Shown here: piece after piece, positions 23,248 to 32,888 of the stretch
Numbering within the stretch: position 1 is the first letter of the stretch
Layout: each line of letters begins with the position of its first letter
DNA from: SAR92 clade bacterium H231
Lineage (GTDB): Bacteria > Pseudomonadota > Gammaproteobacteria > Pseudomonadales > Porticoccaceae
Assembly (NCBI GenBank): GCA_025153775.1
Contig: JAOALC010000004.1
Coordinates: 248,001-312,000 of the forward strand
Direction of reading: 5' to 3'
Length of the DNA: 64,000 bases
Notes under the pieces: model-generated
What the model was told of the DNA's origin: nothing
Seen by the model: only the letters and a program-made list of their open reading frames with translations
The model's database searches: none
Translations under genes and position numbers: made by a program

Positions 23248-24251
23248 ATTTAGTCTGGCCCTGGGTGCTGGCACTGGCCCCGATACCATTTATCTATCGC
23301 TGGTGGCGCAAACCAGCAGCCACTAATACCAGGGCACTGCGCGCACCATTGCTGGCCAGTGCGGCAGAGGGTATCAATAGCGCAGATGGCAGCCAGCAAT
23401 GGCTGAGGCGATTACTTTTACTGCTGCTCAGCCTCTGTTGGCTAGCCAGTCTTTTGGCGCTGTCCCGACCCCTCTGGGTGGGCGAACCTGTGGCTCTGCC
23501 CACCGATGGTCGTGACATTTTATTAGCCGTAGATATTTCCGGCAGTATGGCGCGCGATGATATGGAGCTGCGAGGGCGACAGGTCAACCGATTAGTGGCG
23601 GTAAAATCTGTGGTCGGTGACTTTGTAGTGGAGCGCAAAGGTGACCGACTGGGGCTAATACTCTTTGGCGAAAAAGCCTATCTGCAGACACCACTCACCT
23701 TCGATCGCCTAACCATGCAAACTCTGTTAAACGAGGCGCAAATTGGCTTTGCGGGTAACAATGGCACAGCTATTGGCGACGCCATAGGGCTGGCAGTTAA
23801 GCGCCTTCAGGAACGCCCAGAAAATCATCGCGTGGTTATCCTGCTGACTGACGGTGCCAACAATGCCGGTGAACTGGATCCATTAAAAGCTGCAGATTTA
23901 GCCCGCCGCGCCAAGGTTAAAATCTACACCATAGGCATAGGTGCCGAGGTTCAGGAAACCTGGGGGCTGTTTGGCAAGCGAGTCACCAACCCCAGCGCCG
24001 ATCTGGATGAAACTGCCCTCAGCAATATTGCAGAAGCCACTGGCGGCCAGTTTTTTCGCGCCAGAAATCCTCAGGAGCTGCAGGCAATTTATGCAGAACT
24101 TAACCGACTGGAACCCATAGAGCAGGATGCCGAAACCCTGCGCCCTATAGCTGCTCTATTTCACTGGCCTCTGGGCTTGGCCTTTGTGCTTAGCCTGTTG
24201 ATCGCACTGCTGCGTTTTGTTGCAGGTAACCCCAGAGGTGAGCATGTCTGA
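23241..24251 (+). CDS. batA: BatA: membrane-anchored VWA-domain protein
   Basis: A 336-residue protein with an N-terminal membrane segment (residues 55-75, LLLLLLSLCWLASLLAL), a periplasmic or cytosolic VWA domain with the MIDAS motif DISGSMARDD near residue 95 and the ILLTDGANNAGELD segment, and a C-terminal membrane helix. BatA/BatB proteins are linked to oxidative or envelope stress tolerance (Bacteroides aerotolerance). The gene overlaps the next one by eight bases. Confidence 0.92.
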   Translation: MLNLVWPWVLALAPIPFIYRWWRKPAATNTRALRAPLLASAAEGINSADGSQQWLRRLLLLLLSLCWLASLLALSRPLWVGEPVALPTDGRDILLAVDISGSMARDDMELRGRQVNRLVAVKSVVGDFVVERKGDRLGLILFGEKAYLQTPLTFDRLTMQTLLNEAQIGFAGNNGTAIGDAIGLAVKRLQERPENHRVVILLTDGANNAGELDPLKAADLARRAKVKIYTIGIGAEVQETWGLFGKRVTNPSADLDETALSNIAEATGGQFFRARNPQELQAIYAELNRLEPIEQDAETLRPIAALFHWPLGLAFVLSLLIALLRFVAGNPRGEHV

Positions 24252-26088
24252 CTGGCTACCTGCCCTGAGCGATTTCCATTTTATGCGGCCCTGGTGGTTT
24301 TTGGGTCTGGTCCCAGCTCTGCTGGCCCTAGGTCTATACCAGTGGCGCAGGCGCAGTGCCGGCAATTGGGAGAAAATTATCAACCCAGCCCTGCTGCCCT
24401 TTTTAATGGAGGGCGCTGGCCTAAACAGTCGTAAATCTAACTGGTTATTAACTGGCCTGGGTTTGGCCTGGGCAATTTGCTGCATCAGCCTGGCTGGTCC
24501 AACCTGGCAACAGTTACCTCAGCCTGTGCTTAAACAGGACAGTGCTGCCATACTGGTATTTGATCTGTCCCCCTCCATGCTGGCCGAAGATATTTCCCCC
24601 AGCCGCCTGGTCCGAGCGCGCTTTAAATTAATCGATATTCTTAACAGTCGCCGCGAAGGTTTTACTGCACTAGTAGTCTATGGTGGAGAAGCTCATACAG
24701 TGTCGCCCCTGACTGAGGACAACAATACCATCATCAGTCTGGTGCCCATACTGCACCCAACGCTCTTGCCAGAGTACGGCAGCAATACCGAAGAGGCCGT
24801 AGCCATGGCCATAGAACTGGCTGCCAATGGTGGCTATGAACAGGCTGATATTATTTTAATTAGCGATGGGGTTTCCCCCGCGGCCTTTGGCAGCCTCAAA
24901 ACAATTATCGGGCAAGCGGGAAAATATCGCCTATCAATACTTGGGGTGGGTACTGCCGAGGGTGCGCCAATTCCCCTGGGTAGCAGCGGCTTTGTTAAAG
25001 ACCGCAGCGGCAGTATTCTTATTCCCAAGCTGGACTCAGCTTCAATGCAGAGACTGGCCAATAGCAATGCTGGTATCTATCGCGATATCAGCGCCGATGA
25101 CAGCGATATCAATGATTTGTTAAAAGTCACAGAACAGGGTTTTACCGATGCGACCAGAGAGGTAGATCGCTCCTTTGATCTTTGGGATGACCAGGGCTTT
25201 TGGCTGATTGTGCTGCTTTTACCTGCATTGATCCTTAGCTTTCGCAAAGGTTCAGTGGTAGTGATACTGATCGCTCCGCTACTCAGCCTGAGCGAACCGG
25301 TCACCGCCTCCATCTGGCAGGACCTTTGGCAGAATCCAGACCAGCAAGGCCTAGAAGCCTTAGATGCTGGTGATGCAGCTGCGGCCCAGAGTCTGTTTGA
25401 AGATAGTCAATGGCGTGGCAGCGCTGCCTATCGCGCCGAGGATTACGCGAGTGCCATTGGTGAATTTATTGGCCAAGATAGCCCAGACGCCCATTACAAC
25501 CGCGGCAATGCCCTGGCCAAGTCCGGAGATCTGGAGGGCGCTATCGACGCCTATAATAGAGCACTTGAGTTGCAGCCAGAGATGGAAGATGCATTAGCCA
25601 ATCGCGACCTTGTCGAGAAGCTACAACAGCAGCAAGAGCAAAATAAAGAGCAGGAGCAGGATCAAGACCAACAATCAGATCAGCAACAACAAAACCAGGA
25701 TCAGAACCAAGAGTCTTCACAACAGCAGAACCAAGAATCTCAGCAGTCACAGAATAAAGAGCAAGGGGAAGAAGGCAGCGAGCAACAGCAGGAGGCCAAG
25801 ACACAAAAAGAGCAGCAGGAAGAGGAAAAGCAGCAGGAAGAGGAAGAGCAACAGACAGAGCGACAGGAACAGCAGCAAAAAGAACAGGAGCAGGAGCAGA
25901 AAGCCCAGCCCGCAGACCCTGAACTCAGTGACCAAGACAAGCAAAACCAACAGGAAATCGAGCAGATGTTGCGCCAGGTACCAGATGATCCCGGCGGTCT
26001 GCTGCGAGAAAAATTTCGCTACCAGTCGCGGCAGCGCGCACTGGAGCAACGACGTCCCAAACCACCCAACGAGCAAGAGCGCTGGTAA
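24244..26088 (+). CDS. batB: BatB-BatC fusion: VWA domain, TPR repeats and Gln/Glu-rich tail
   Basis: A 614-residue protein that joins a BatB-type VWA protein (membrane segments near 15-35 and 65-85, MIDAS DLSPSMLAED near 103, a helix near 320-345) to a BatC-like TPR region (about 370-460, with SAAYRAEDYASAIGEF and HYNRGNALAKSGDLEGAIDA). Residues 460-560 are almost entirely Gln/Glu/Lys, a low-complexity tail. The ATG at 24,244 overlaps the end of batA. The fused layout is known from other gammaproteobacteria. Confidence 0.92.
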   Translation: MSDWLPALSDFHFMRPWWFLGLVPALLALGLYQWRRRSAGNWEKIINPALLPFLMEGAGLNSRKSNWLLTGLGLAWAICCISLAGPTWQQLPQPVLKQDSAAILVFDLSPSMLAEDISPSRLVRARFKLIDILNSRREGFTALVVYGGEAHTVSPLTEDNNTIISLVPILHPTLLPEYGSNTEEAVAMAIELAANGGYEQADIILISDGVSPAAFGSLKTIIGQAGKYRLSILGVGTAEGAPIPLGSSGFVKDRSGSILIPKLDSASMQRLANSNAGIYRDISADDSDINDLLKVTEQGFTDATREVDRSFDLWDDQGFWLIVLLLPALILSFRKGSVVVILIAPLLSLSEPVTASIWQDLWQNPDQQGLEALDAGDAAAAQSLFEDSQWRGSAAYRAEDYASAIGEFIGQDSPDAHYNRGNALAKSGDLEGAIDAYNRALELQPEMEDALANRDLVEKLQQQQEQNKEQEQDQDQQSDQQQQNQDQNQESSQQQNQESQQSQNKEQGEEGSEQQQEAKTQKEQQEEEKQQEEEEQQTERQEQQQKEQEQEQKAQPADPELSDQDKQNQQEIEQMLRQVPDDPGGLLREKFRYQSRQRALEQRRPKPPNEQERW

Positions 26089-27804
26089 ATGAATGTACAG
26101 TCTTTAAAACTATTAATTGCCCTCTGTCTGATCACAGCCTCAGTTTTCAGCTGGGCAGAACTGACAGCTAAAGTTGACCGCAATCTGTTAGATACCAATG
26201 AAACAGTGCAGCTGGTGGTTCGCTACAGTGGCCAGGCAATGACCTCAGAGCCCGACTTTGGGGTTCTGCAAAAAGACTTTGACATACTCAGCAACAATCG
26301 CCAGCAGCAATACTCCTGGATCAATGGTCAATCTCAATCCTACACTGACTGGAATATGGTGCTTATGCCGAAGCGCAGCGGCACTATTCTAATTCCCTCC
26401 ATCAGCTACAAAAATGAAGTGAGCAACGCCTTAGAAATAACTGTGCGCCCGGTCAATAGAATTACCGCAGGAGCAGGCAAGCAACCGGTTTATACCGAGA
26501 CCCTGGTTGACAGACAGGCGGTCTATATTCAACAGCAAATTATTCTGACCCAGCGCCTGTACACCTCGGTGCAGCTCCAGGACCTGAGCCTATCGGAGCT
26601 GGAGATAGACAATGCTCTGGTAAGACGCATTGGTGAAAATCAATTTCAAAAAATGATTAATGGCCGCAATTATCTGGTTATAGAAGTCAAGTACGCGCTA
26701 TTTCCTCAGGTCAGCGGAAAGCTGGATATTCCCCCCATGAGGTTCGGCGCTTTTGAGAGTAGCAGTCGACAATTTGGTGCTTTCTCCAGTCGCGGCAAGC
26801 AGCTCTTCCGCAATACTCAGGCCAAGACCATAGATGTGATGGCCAAGCCCGCCCATATAGCACCGGCCGAATGGATGCCCAGCAGCAGGGTCGAACTGCA
26901 GGAACAGTGGAGCAGCGACATCAATAATTTAACACTGGGTGAGCCAATCACCCGAACCATTAGCCTGAGCGCGCAGGGCCTGACCGGAGCTCAGATTCAG
27001 CCCTTAGCCAATCCAGAGAGTACTGATTACAAAACCTATCCGGACCAAGCAAAAATTGAGGAGCAGATAAGCTCCGCCGGTATCCTCGGCACCCGCACTG
27101 AAACAGTGGCTCTGGTACCTATGCGTTTGGGGGAGATTCTTATGCCGCCCATTGAAGTGCGCTGGTGGGATACCGAAAACCAGCGCATGCGGACTAGCAC
27201 AGTACCAGCGGTAACCTTACAGGTGGGCGCTGCCGCTACTATTACATCTGCGCCCCTGTCCCAGCTGCAGGCAGATCAGCCGAGCACCCCACTGGCACTG
27301 ACACCGCTGAGCATACAGCCAGAACCACTGGAACAATCAGCATTGGTCAAATGGTCGCTGGCATTTAACGCACTGCTGCTTACCGCCCTGATTGCCCTGT
27401 TTACAATACGCAGAAAACAACCCTCGCGGCGCAGCCCTCAACAGACCGCTGATGATAGTCTGCAGCTCAGTCTCAGCCAAAAATTAAAGCTGGCAGAAAA
27501 ACAGGCTGGAGAAAATAATCTCACCGGCATGCGCGATAGTATTTTGGACTGGGGTAAAACACTGCTCACCAACAACCCGCCAAGCACATTGAAACAGCTA
27601 GCAGACCAAATGCAAGATCAAGATCTAAAAGCAGCATTTGAACAGCTGGATCGCCAGCTATACAAAGGCGATAACTGCGCTGATGATCTAGACCTAAAGA
27701 GGCTTATCAAACAGCTTAGAACCAAGTCTTCAAGAATAGCAACTGAGGCTAAAAAGCAACCTAAAGGACAGGTATTAAATTCACTATATCCTGGCAAACA
27801 ATAA
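26089..27804 (+). CDS. batD: BatD-family oxygen-tolerance protein
   Basis: A 571-residue BatD protein. It has a signal peptide (SLKLLIALCLITASVFSWA), then repeated beta-rich domains beginning LTAKVDRNLLDTNETVQLVV, the typical BatD opening, a membrane helix near 425-445, and a cytosolic helical tail. The ATG directly follows the batB-C stop (TAAATG). Last gene of the operon. Confidence 0.9.
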   Translation: MNVQSLKLLIALCLITASVFSWAELTAKVDRNLLDTNETVQLVVRYSGQAMTSEPDFGVLQKDFDILSNNRQQQYSWINGQSQSYTDWNMVLMPKRSGTILIPSISYKNEVSNALEITVRPVNRITAGAGKQPVYTETLVDRQAVYIQQQIILTQRLYTSVQLQDLSLSELEIDNALVRRIGENQFQKMINGRNYLVIEVKYALFPQVSGKLDIPPMRFGAFESSSRQFGAFSSRGKQLFRNTQAKTIDVMAKPAHIAPAEWMPSSRVELQEQWSSDINNLTLGEPITRTISLSAQGLTGAQIQPLANPESTDYKTYPDQAKIEEQISSAGILGTRTETVALVPMRLGEILMPPIEVRWWDTENQRMRTSTVPAVTLQVGAAATITSAPLSQLQADQPSTPLALTPLSIQPEPLEQSALVKWSLAFNALLLTALIALFTIRRKQPSRRSPQQTADDSLQLSLSQKLKLAEKQAGENNLTGMRDSILDWGKTLLTNNPPSTLKQLADQMQDQDLKAAFEQLDRQLYKGDNCADDLDLKRLIKQLRTKSSRIATEAKKQPKGQVLNSLYPGKQ

Positions 27805-27896
27805 ACTCCAGACAGCGAAAATAGGCTATATTCCGGTTTACTTTGCAGGCCCAGAGAAGCACTTTAGGTAAACCAATAACTAGAGGAAGCACCCAA

Positions 27897-28241
27897 ATGT
27901 CAGAGCAGCCTTATGAGCACCAGAGTGAAAACCCCAGCCCCCATGACCACAATGACCAAAAAACCCTCAGCCAGAAAAATGCTGCAAGCTATTGGCAGGC
28001 CAATCTGCGCCTGCTGGCAAAGCTTTTAGCCATCTGGTTTGCCCTGTCATTTGGCTGTGGAATTCTTCTGGTTGACTGGCTGGACCAGTTTACCTTTTTC
28101 GGCTTTAAGCTGGGTTTCTGGATTGCTCAGCAAGGAGCTATCTATGTATTTGTTGCGCTGATATTTATTTACGCCTGGCGCATACAGATTATTGAACGTC
28201 AATATGGCGTTGATGACGATGCTGAGGACAGTTCAGTATGA
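27897..28241 (+). CDS. DUF4212 small subunit of a sodium:solute symporter
   Basis: A 114-residue protein with two membrane helices (about 43-63 and 72-95) and the DUF4212 pattern AASYWQANLRLLAKLLAIWF ... FGFKLGFWIAQQGAIYVFV. It always accompanies an ActP-like symporter and is read as its small subunit. The ATG at 27,897 with GAGGA upstream starts the hydrophilic N-terminus. It overlaps the next gene by four bases (ATGA). Confidence 0.92.
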   Translation: MSEQPYEHQSENPSPHDHNDQKTLSQKNAASYWQANLRLLAKLLAIWFALSFGCGILLVDWLDQFTFFGFKLGFWIAQQGAIYVFVALIFIYAWRIQIIERQYGVDDDAEDSSV

Positions 28242-29929
28242 GCACTCAGCTACTGACTTATTTATTCGTGGGTGCCTCCTTTGCACTCTATATAGGCATT
28301 GCCATCTGGTCGCGCGCAGGCTCCACCAAAGATTTCTATGTGGCCGGTGGTGGCGTACATCCGGTGGTCAATGGTATGGCCACTGCAGCCGACTGGATGA
28401 GTGCGGCTTCGTTTATTTCTATGGCTGGCATTATTTCCTTTATGGGCCGCGACGGCTCTGTCTATCTGCTCGGCTGGACCGGTGGCTATGTGCTGCTGGC
28501 ACTGTTACTGGCGCCCTACCTGCGTAAGTTTGGTCGCTTTACGGTGCCCGACTTTATTGGCGAGCGCTACTACTCCAAGACAGCGCGCATAGTGGCGGTT
28601 ATCTGCCTGATCTTTGTGTCCTTTACCTATGTGGCCGGCCAGATGCGCGGTGTGGGCATTGTGTTTTCACGCTTTCTTGAGGTGGAGGTGGAAACCGGCG
28701 TTATTATCGGCATGGCCGTGGTGTTTATGTATGCGGTGCTCGGCGGTATGAAAGGTATTACCTATACTCAGGTAGCCCAGTACTGCGTGCTAATTTTTGC
28801 CTACATGGTACCGGCTATTTTTATCTCCATTATGATCACCGGCAACCCAATACCCCAACTGGGGTTTGGCTCTGAGGTCGCCGATGGCTCCGGACTCTCG
28901 GTACTGGAAAAGCTCGATGGCCTATTGTCTGATCTCGGCTTTGGCAACTATACCGAGGGCAGCAAATCTACCATAGATGTATTTGCTATCACTGCCGCCC
29001 TGATGTTTGGTACCGCCGGCCTGCCCCATGTGCTGGTGCGCTTTTTTACTGTGCCTAAGGTGTCCGATGCGCGAAAATCTGCCGGCTATGCACTGGCTTT
29101 TATTGCCATTCTCTACACTACGGCGCCGGCCGTCGCCTCCTTTGCCCGCCTCAATCTGGTGGACACTGTGCACAATACCAGCTATGAACAGGCGCCCCAG
29201 TGGTTTAGCAACTGGGAAAATACCGGCCTGGTGGGATGGCAGGATAAAAATAATGATGGCCTGATGCAGTACAGCGCAGGCGCAGATAATGAAGTCACCA
29301 TTGACCGCGATATTATGGTGCTGGCCAATCCAGAGATTGCCGATCTTCCCGGCTGGGTCATTGCCCTAGTGGCTGCAGGAGGTGTGGCTGCCGCCCTTTC
29401 GACAGCTGCCGGGTTGCTGCTGGTAATATCCAGTTCTGTGTCCCATGATTTGCTCAAGCAAACTCTAATGCCCGCCATTACCGAAAAACAGGAGCTGCTA
29501 TTTGCCAGAATTGCCGCTGCTGTGGCCGTCTGTATTGCAGGCCTATTTGGCATCTACCCTCCCGCCTTTGTGGCACAGGTGGTTGCCTTTGCCTTTGGTC
29601 TGGCGGCCGCTTCATTATTCCCCGCTATTCTGCTGGGTATCTTTAGCAAAAGGGTCAACAAAGAGGGCGCTATCGCCGGCATGCTGCTGGGGCTGGTGTT
29701 TACTTTTTCCTATATTGTCTATTTTAAATTTGTCTCGCCAGAGCTTAACAGCGCCGAACACTGGTGGCTGGGTATCTCACCTGAGGGTATTGGCTTTATA
29801 GGTATGCTGCTCAATATAGGGGTCGCGTTTGGGGTTAGCCGCTTCTACGCACCGCCCCCCGCCGAGGTGCAGAATCTGGTGGATAATATTCGTATTCCCA
29901 GTGGCGCGGCAATTGCCCAGAGCCACTAA
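28238..29929 (+). CDS. ActP-like sodium:solute symporter (large subunit)
   Basis: A 563-residue SSS-family transporter with about 13 membrane segments; the segment DFYVAGGGVHPVVNGMATAADWMSAASF near the N-terminus (given here as DFYVAGGGVHPVVNG / MATAADWMSAASF) and GTAGLPHVLVRFFTVP around residue 265 are typical for acetate/pyruvate-type carriers. The paired DUF4212 gene places it in the VC2705-like subgroup. The exact solute is unknown; small carboxylates are likely. Confidence 0.9.
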   Translation: MSTQLLTYLFVGASFALYIGIAIWSRAGSTKDFYVAGGGVHPVVNGMATAADWMSAASFISMAGIISFMGRDGSVYLLGWTGGYVLLALLLAPYLRKFGRFTVPDFIGERYYSKTARIVAVICLIFVSFTYVAGQMRGVGIVFSRFLEVEVETGVIIGMAVVFMYAVLGGMKGITYTQVAQYCVLIFAYMVPAIFISIMITGNPIPQLGFGSEVADGSGLSVLEKLDGLLSDLGFGNYTEGSKSTIDVFAITAALMFGTAGLPHVLVRFFTVPKVSDARKSAGYALAFIAILYTTAPAVASFARLNLVDTVHNTSYEQAPQWFSNWENTGLVGWQDKNNDGLMQYSAGADNEVTIDRDIMVLANPEIADLPGWVIALVAAGGVAAALSTAAGLLLVISSSVSHDLLKQTLMPAITEKQELLFARIAAAVAVCIAGLFGIYPPAFVAQVVAFAFGLAAASLFPAILLGIFSKRVNKEGAIAGMLLGLVFTFSYIVYFKFVSPELNSAEHWWLGISPEGIGFIGMLLNIGVAFGVSRFYAPPPAEVQNLVDNIRIPSGAAIAQSH

Positions 29930-29974
29930 AGAGTGCCAGAGCCACTAAAGAGTGCCAGAGCCACTAAAGAACGC
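29918..29974. repeat. Three tandem copies of a 19-base unit spanning the symporter stop
   Basis: The unit CAGAGCCACTAAAGAGTGC is repeated at 29,918, 29,937 and 29,956 (the last with AACGC for GTGC). The first copy holds the final codons and TAA of the symporter, so each copy carries its own stop codon. It looks like a recent slippage duplication. Confidence 0.95.
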
Positions 29975-29999
29975 CTTGAGATAAGGATTAAAAAATCCC

Positions 30000-30027
30000 A
30001 AAAAAAGGAGGCTGAACAAGCCTCCTA
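30000..30027 (-). terminator. Intrinsic terminator downstream of pepN
   Basis: On the minus strand AGGAGGC TTGTTCA GCCTCCT forms a hairpin followed by a seven-base T-run. It ends transcripts coming from pepN or from a small RNA in the 200 bases between. Confidence 0.82.
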
Positions 30028-30241
30028 AGTATTGGGTTAGATGCAGCCCAGACGGAAAGTGCTAACCGGAGTTAGCACTCCAGAACTCCTGGCAAAAGCC
30101 AAGAAGAACATCAGTCTGGTCGTCTGGACATCAGTCCGGATCGTGCAGGATCGGCGAACTGATACCTAAAGCCTAGTCCAAAGTGACCGTCTTTGCATTG
30201 GACAGCGCCGCGACTCTAAGCATAAGACTGGCGCTGGCAAA
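30028..30241 (-). other. Structured intergenic region, possible small RNA or long pepN 3' UTR
   Basis: About 210 bases between pepN and its terminator. It contains a perfect hairpin GTGCTAAC CGGA GTTAGCAC (30,059-30,078) and two near-copies of a 16-base ACATCAGTC-type repeat around 30,108 and 30,130. Several GGA triplets occur on both strands, a feature of Csr/Rsm-binding RNAs. No promoter is convincing and no gene is seen. Confidence 0.35.
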
Positions 30242-32872
30242 TTATAGAGACTTTGAGACTATTTCCTGCAGATCCTTAACCAAATTTGGCTCTTTCGCAA
30301 TGCTTTGCAATGCATTTTGCATAAGCTGACGATTGGGCTCAGGGAATTTCTTCCACTTGGTCAATGGGGTAACCAGCCGCGCGGCAACCTGGGGGTTAAC
30401 CGAATTCAAAGCAAGAATCTGCTCAGTTAAAAAGCGGTATCCAGACCCATCCTGATTGTGGAAGTTAACATGGTTGGCGTTGGCAAAGGCTCCAATCAGA
30501 CTGCGAATTTTATTTGGATTGGTCATGGTAAAGGCTTCGTGATCCATCAGATCAACCACTCGTCTCAGACCATTGGCCTGACTGTTAGTAGCCTGGATCT
30601 GCAACCACAGATTCATAACCAAGGCTTCATCTCTAAACTGCTGCTCAAATAAAGCCAGTGCCCTGGTCGCGTAGTCAGATGCCTCGGGGCAGTTGACCAG
30701 CGCACTCAGTGCTGCTGCCTGATCGGTCATATTATCGGCATTTTGAAACTGAGCCCAGGCCAGCTCAACACCAGTACCCACTAGCATAAGGTAGCCCAAA
30801 GCAGCATTTTTCAAGCTGCGACTACCCATTTGCTCAACATTGGGCCTGTAGGCCTGCTGAGTCATATTGCCCTGATACACAGCCTGCAACTCGTCCATCA
30901 GGCAGCCGGCCAGTGCAGTGCGCATAAATAATCTGGCATCGTGAATAGCATCCACATAGATAGTTTCAGCCTCTTCATGGAGCAGCGCCTCAGTGGGTAA
31001 CTGAAGCATCAGCGCCACCATAGCGGGATCCAGGGATCTATCTGCTAACAGAGCCTTAAATGCCTCCACTAGCTGACCGTCCACAACCATTGGGCGATCC
31101 TGCCTGCTGTCCTCTACCAGCTGTTTTAATACAGTCAGGCAGAGGGTCTGGCAGGCATCCCAGCGATTAAACCCATCGCTATCATGGGCCATAAGATGGG
31201 CTAGCTGCTCTGCACTGTAGTTGTAACTCAGCTTAACCGGCGCTGAAAAGCCGCGCAGCAGCGAGGGTACGGGCTCTTGATTAATATTTTCAATCACCAG
31301 CCGCTGACTGGCCTCAGTCATCTCGAACACTGTCTCCGTCTGCCCTGCGCTATTGAGTGGCATATCGGCGCCATCGGCCGCCACCAGGCCCAACTTAATC
31401 GGGATCACCAGCGGCAGCTTGTCGGTCTGCCCCGGCGTGGCCGGGCAGCTCTGTTCAAAATCTAGAGTATAGGTTTTGGCTTCGGCATCATATTGCGAGC
31501 GCACTGTCACTACCGGGGTGCCAGCCTGTTTATACCAGCGACGGAACTGAGTCAGATCGCGACCACTGGCGTCTTCCATGGCACTGACAAACTCCTCAAT
31601 GGTAACTGCCTGGCCATCGTGGCGATCAAAGTACAGATCTGTGGCCTGCCGATAGGTCTCAGGGCCCAACAGGCTGTGGTACATACGCACAATCTCGGCG
31701 CCCTTTTCGTAGACCGTCAGGGTGTAAAAATTATTGATCTCCATGTAGGAGTCCGGCTGCACCTGGTGAGCCATGGGACCGCCGTCTTCAGCAAACTGAT
31801 GGGTGCGCAAATAGGACACATCCTCAATACGCTTTACCGTGGGGCTGTTCATATCCGCAGAGAACTGACAGTCACGAAATACAGTAAAGCCTTCTTTTAG
31901 ACTGAGCTGAAACCAGTCGCGCACATTGACTCGATTGCCTGACCAGTTGTGGAAATATTCGTGAGCCACAATTCCCTCAACCCGCAAAAATGAGGCATCG
32001 GTAGTGGTTTTTGGGTTGGCCAGAACAGCGGAGGTATTAAAGATATTTAGGCCTTTATTTTCCATGGCTCCCATATTGAAATCGTCCACAGCCACAATCA
32101 TAAAGATATCTAGGTCGTACTCGCGCCCGTAGACTTCCTCGTCCCAGCGCATGGAGTTTTTCAGCGATAGCATGGCGTGATCGCACTTATCCAGATCTTT
32201 CTCTTCAACAAAAATCTGTAGTGGAATCTGGCGCCCAGACATGGTGGTAAAGCTATCTTCAACTACAGACAATGTGCCAGCCACCAGCGCAAATAGGTGG
32301 GAGGGTTTCTTAAAGGGATCGTGCCAGGTCACACTGTGGCGACCCCCGTCGAGATCGGCGCGCTCTATGGCATTGCCATTGGACAGCAACACCGGATAGC
32401 TGGCCTTGTCCGCCACTATTTTAACGGTGAATACCGACATAATATCCGGGCGATCAGGAAAGTAGGTAATACGACGAAAACCCTCAGCTTCGCACTGGGT
32501 GCAGTACATGGTTCGCGATCGGTAGAGCCCCATCATAGAGGTGTTTAGCTGGGGCTGGATCAGCACCTCTGTGCTAATAACGCAGCTATCAGAAAGATTG
32601 GGCACCCTCAGCAGGTTGTCGGCGATACTGTAGGCGCTGCTATCCAGGCGCTGACCATCTATGGCGATCCACTGCAACTGCACATCGCCCTTGCTATTAA
32701 GTTCTAATACAGCAGCTTTATCGCTGCTATCGGGGTTGCGTCGCACCGCCAGATTAGTGGTGACTCTGGTCTGTTCGTCGCCAAGATCAAAAACCAGATC
32801 TGTGGTGTCGACCAAAAATGGGGAGACCTGATAATCCTTGAGGTAAATGGTTTGCGGTAGCGCGTCTTTCAC
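30242..32872 (-). CDS. pepN: Aminopeptidase N
   Basis: An 876-residue M1-family zinc aminopeptidase of the gammaproteobacterial PepN type (about 870 residues), which removes N-terminal residues from peptides in the cytoplasm. The exopeptidase motif GAMEN is near 265-269 and the zinc site HEYFH with its downstream Glu (KEGFTVF) near 300-325. The opening DYQVSPFLVDTTDLVFDLGD is typical. Intact. Confidence 0.95.
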   Translation of the reverse strand: MKDALPQTIYLKDYQVSPFLVDTTDLVFDLGDEQTRVTTNLAVRRNPDSSDKAAVLELNSKGDVQLQWIAIDGQRLDSSAYSIADNLLRVPNLSDSCVISTEVLIQPQLNTSMMGLYRSRTMYCTQCEAEGFRRITYFPDRPDIMSVFTVKIVADKASYPVLLSNGNAIERADLDGGRHSVTWHDPFKKPSHLFALVAGTLSVVEDSFTTMSGRQIPLQIFVEEKDLDKCDHAMLSLKNSMRWDEEVYGREYDLDIFMIVAVDDFNMGAMENKGLNIFNTSAVLANPKTTTDASFLRVEGIVAHEYFHNWSGNRVNVRDWFQLSLKEGFTVFRDCQFSADMNSPTVKRIEDVSYLRTHQFAEDGGPMAHQVQPDSYMEINNFYTLTVYEKGAEIVRMYHSLLGPETYRQATDLYFDRHDGQAVTIEEFVSAMEDASGRDLTQFRRWYKQAGTPVVTVRSQYDAEAKTYTLDFEQSCPATPGQTDKLPLVIPIKLGLVAADGADMPLNSAGQTETVFEMTEASQRLVIENINQEPVPSLLRGFSAPVKLSYNYSAEQLAHLMAHDSDGFNRWDACQTLCLTVLKQLVEDSRQDRPMVVDGQLVEAFKALLADRSLDPAMVALMLQLPTEALLHEEAETIYVDAIHDARLFMRTALAGCLMDELQAVYQGNMTQQAYRPNVEQMGSRSLKNAALGYLMLVGTGVELAWAQFQNADNMTDQAAALSALVNCPEASDYATRALALFEQQFRDEALVMNLWLQIQATNSQANGLRRVVDLMDHEAFTMTNPNKIRSLIGAFANANHVNFHNQDGSGYRFLTEQILALNSVNPQVAARLVTPLTKWKKFPEPNRQLMQNALQSIAKEPNLVKDLQEIVSKSL

Positions 32873-32888
32873 TAGAACTGTCCTTAAA

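Noticed and set aside
25610-26092. Long Ser/Arg/Lys-rich frame in the +1 register within batB-C
   Set aside because: It is a by-product of the CAG/GAG-rich low-complexity coding region.
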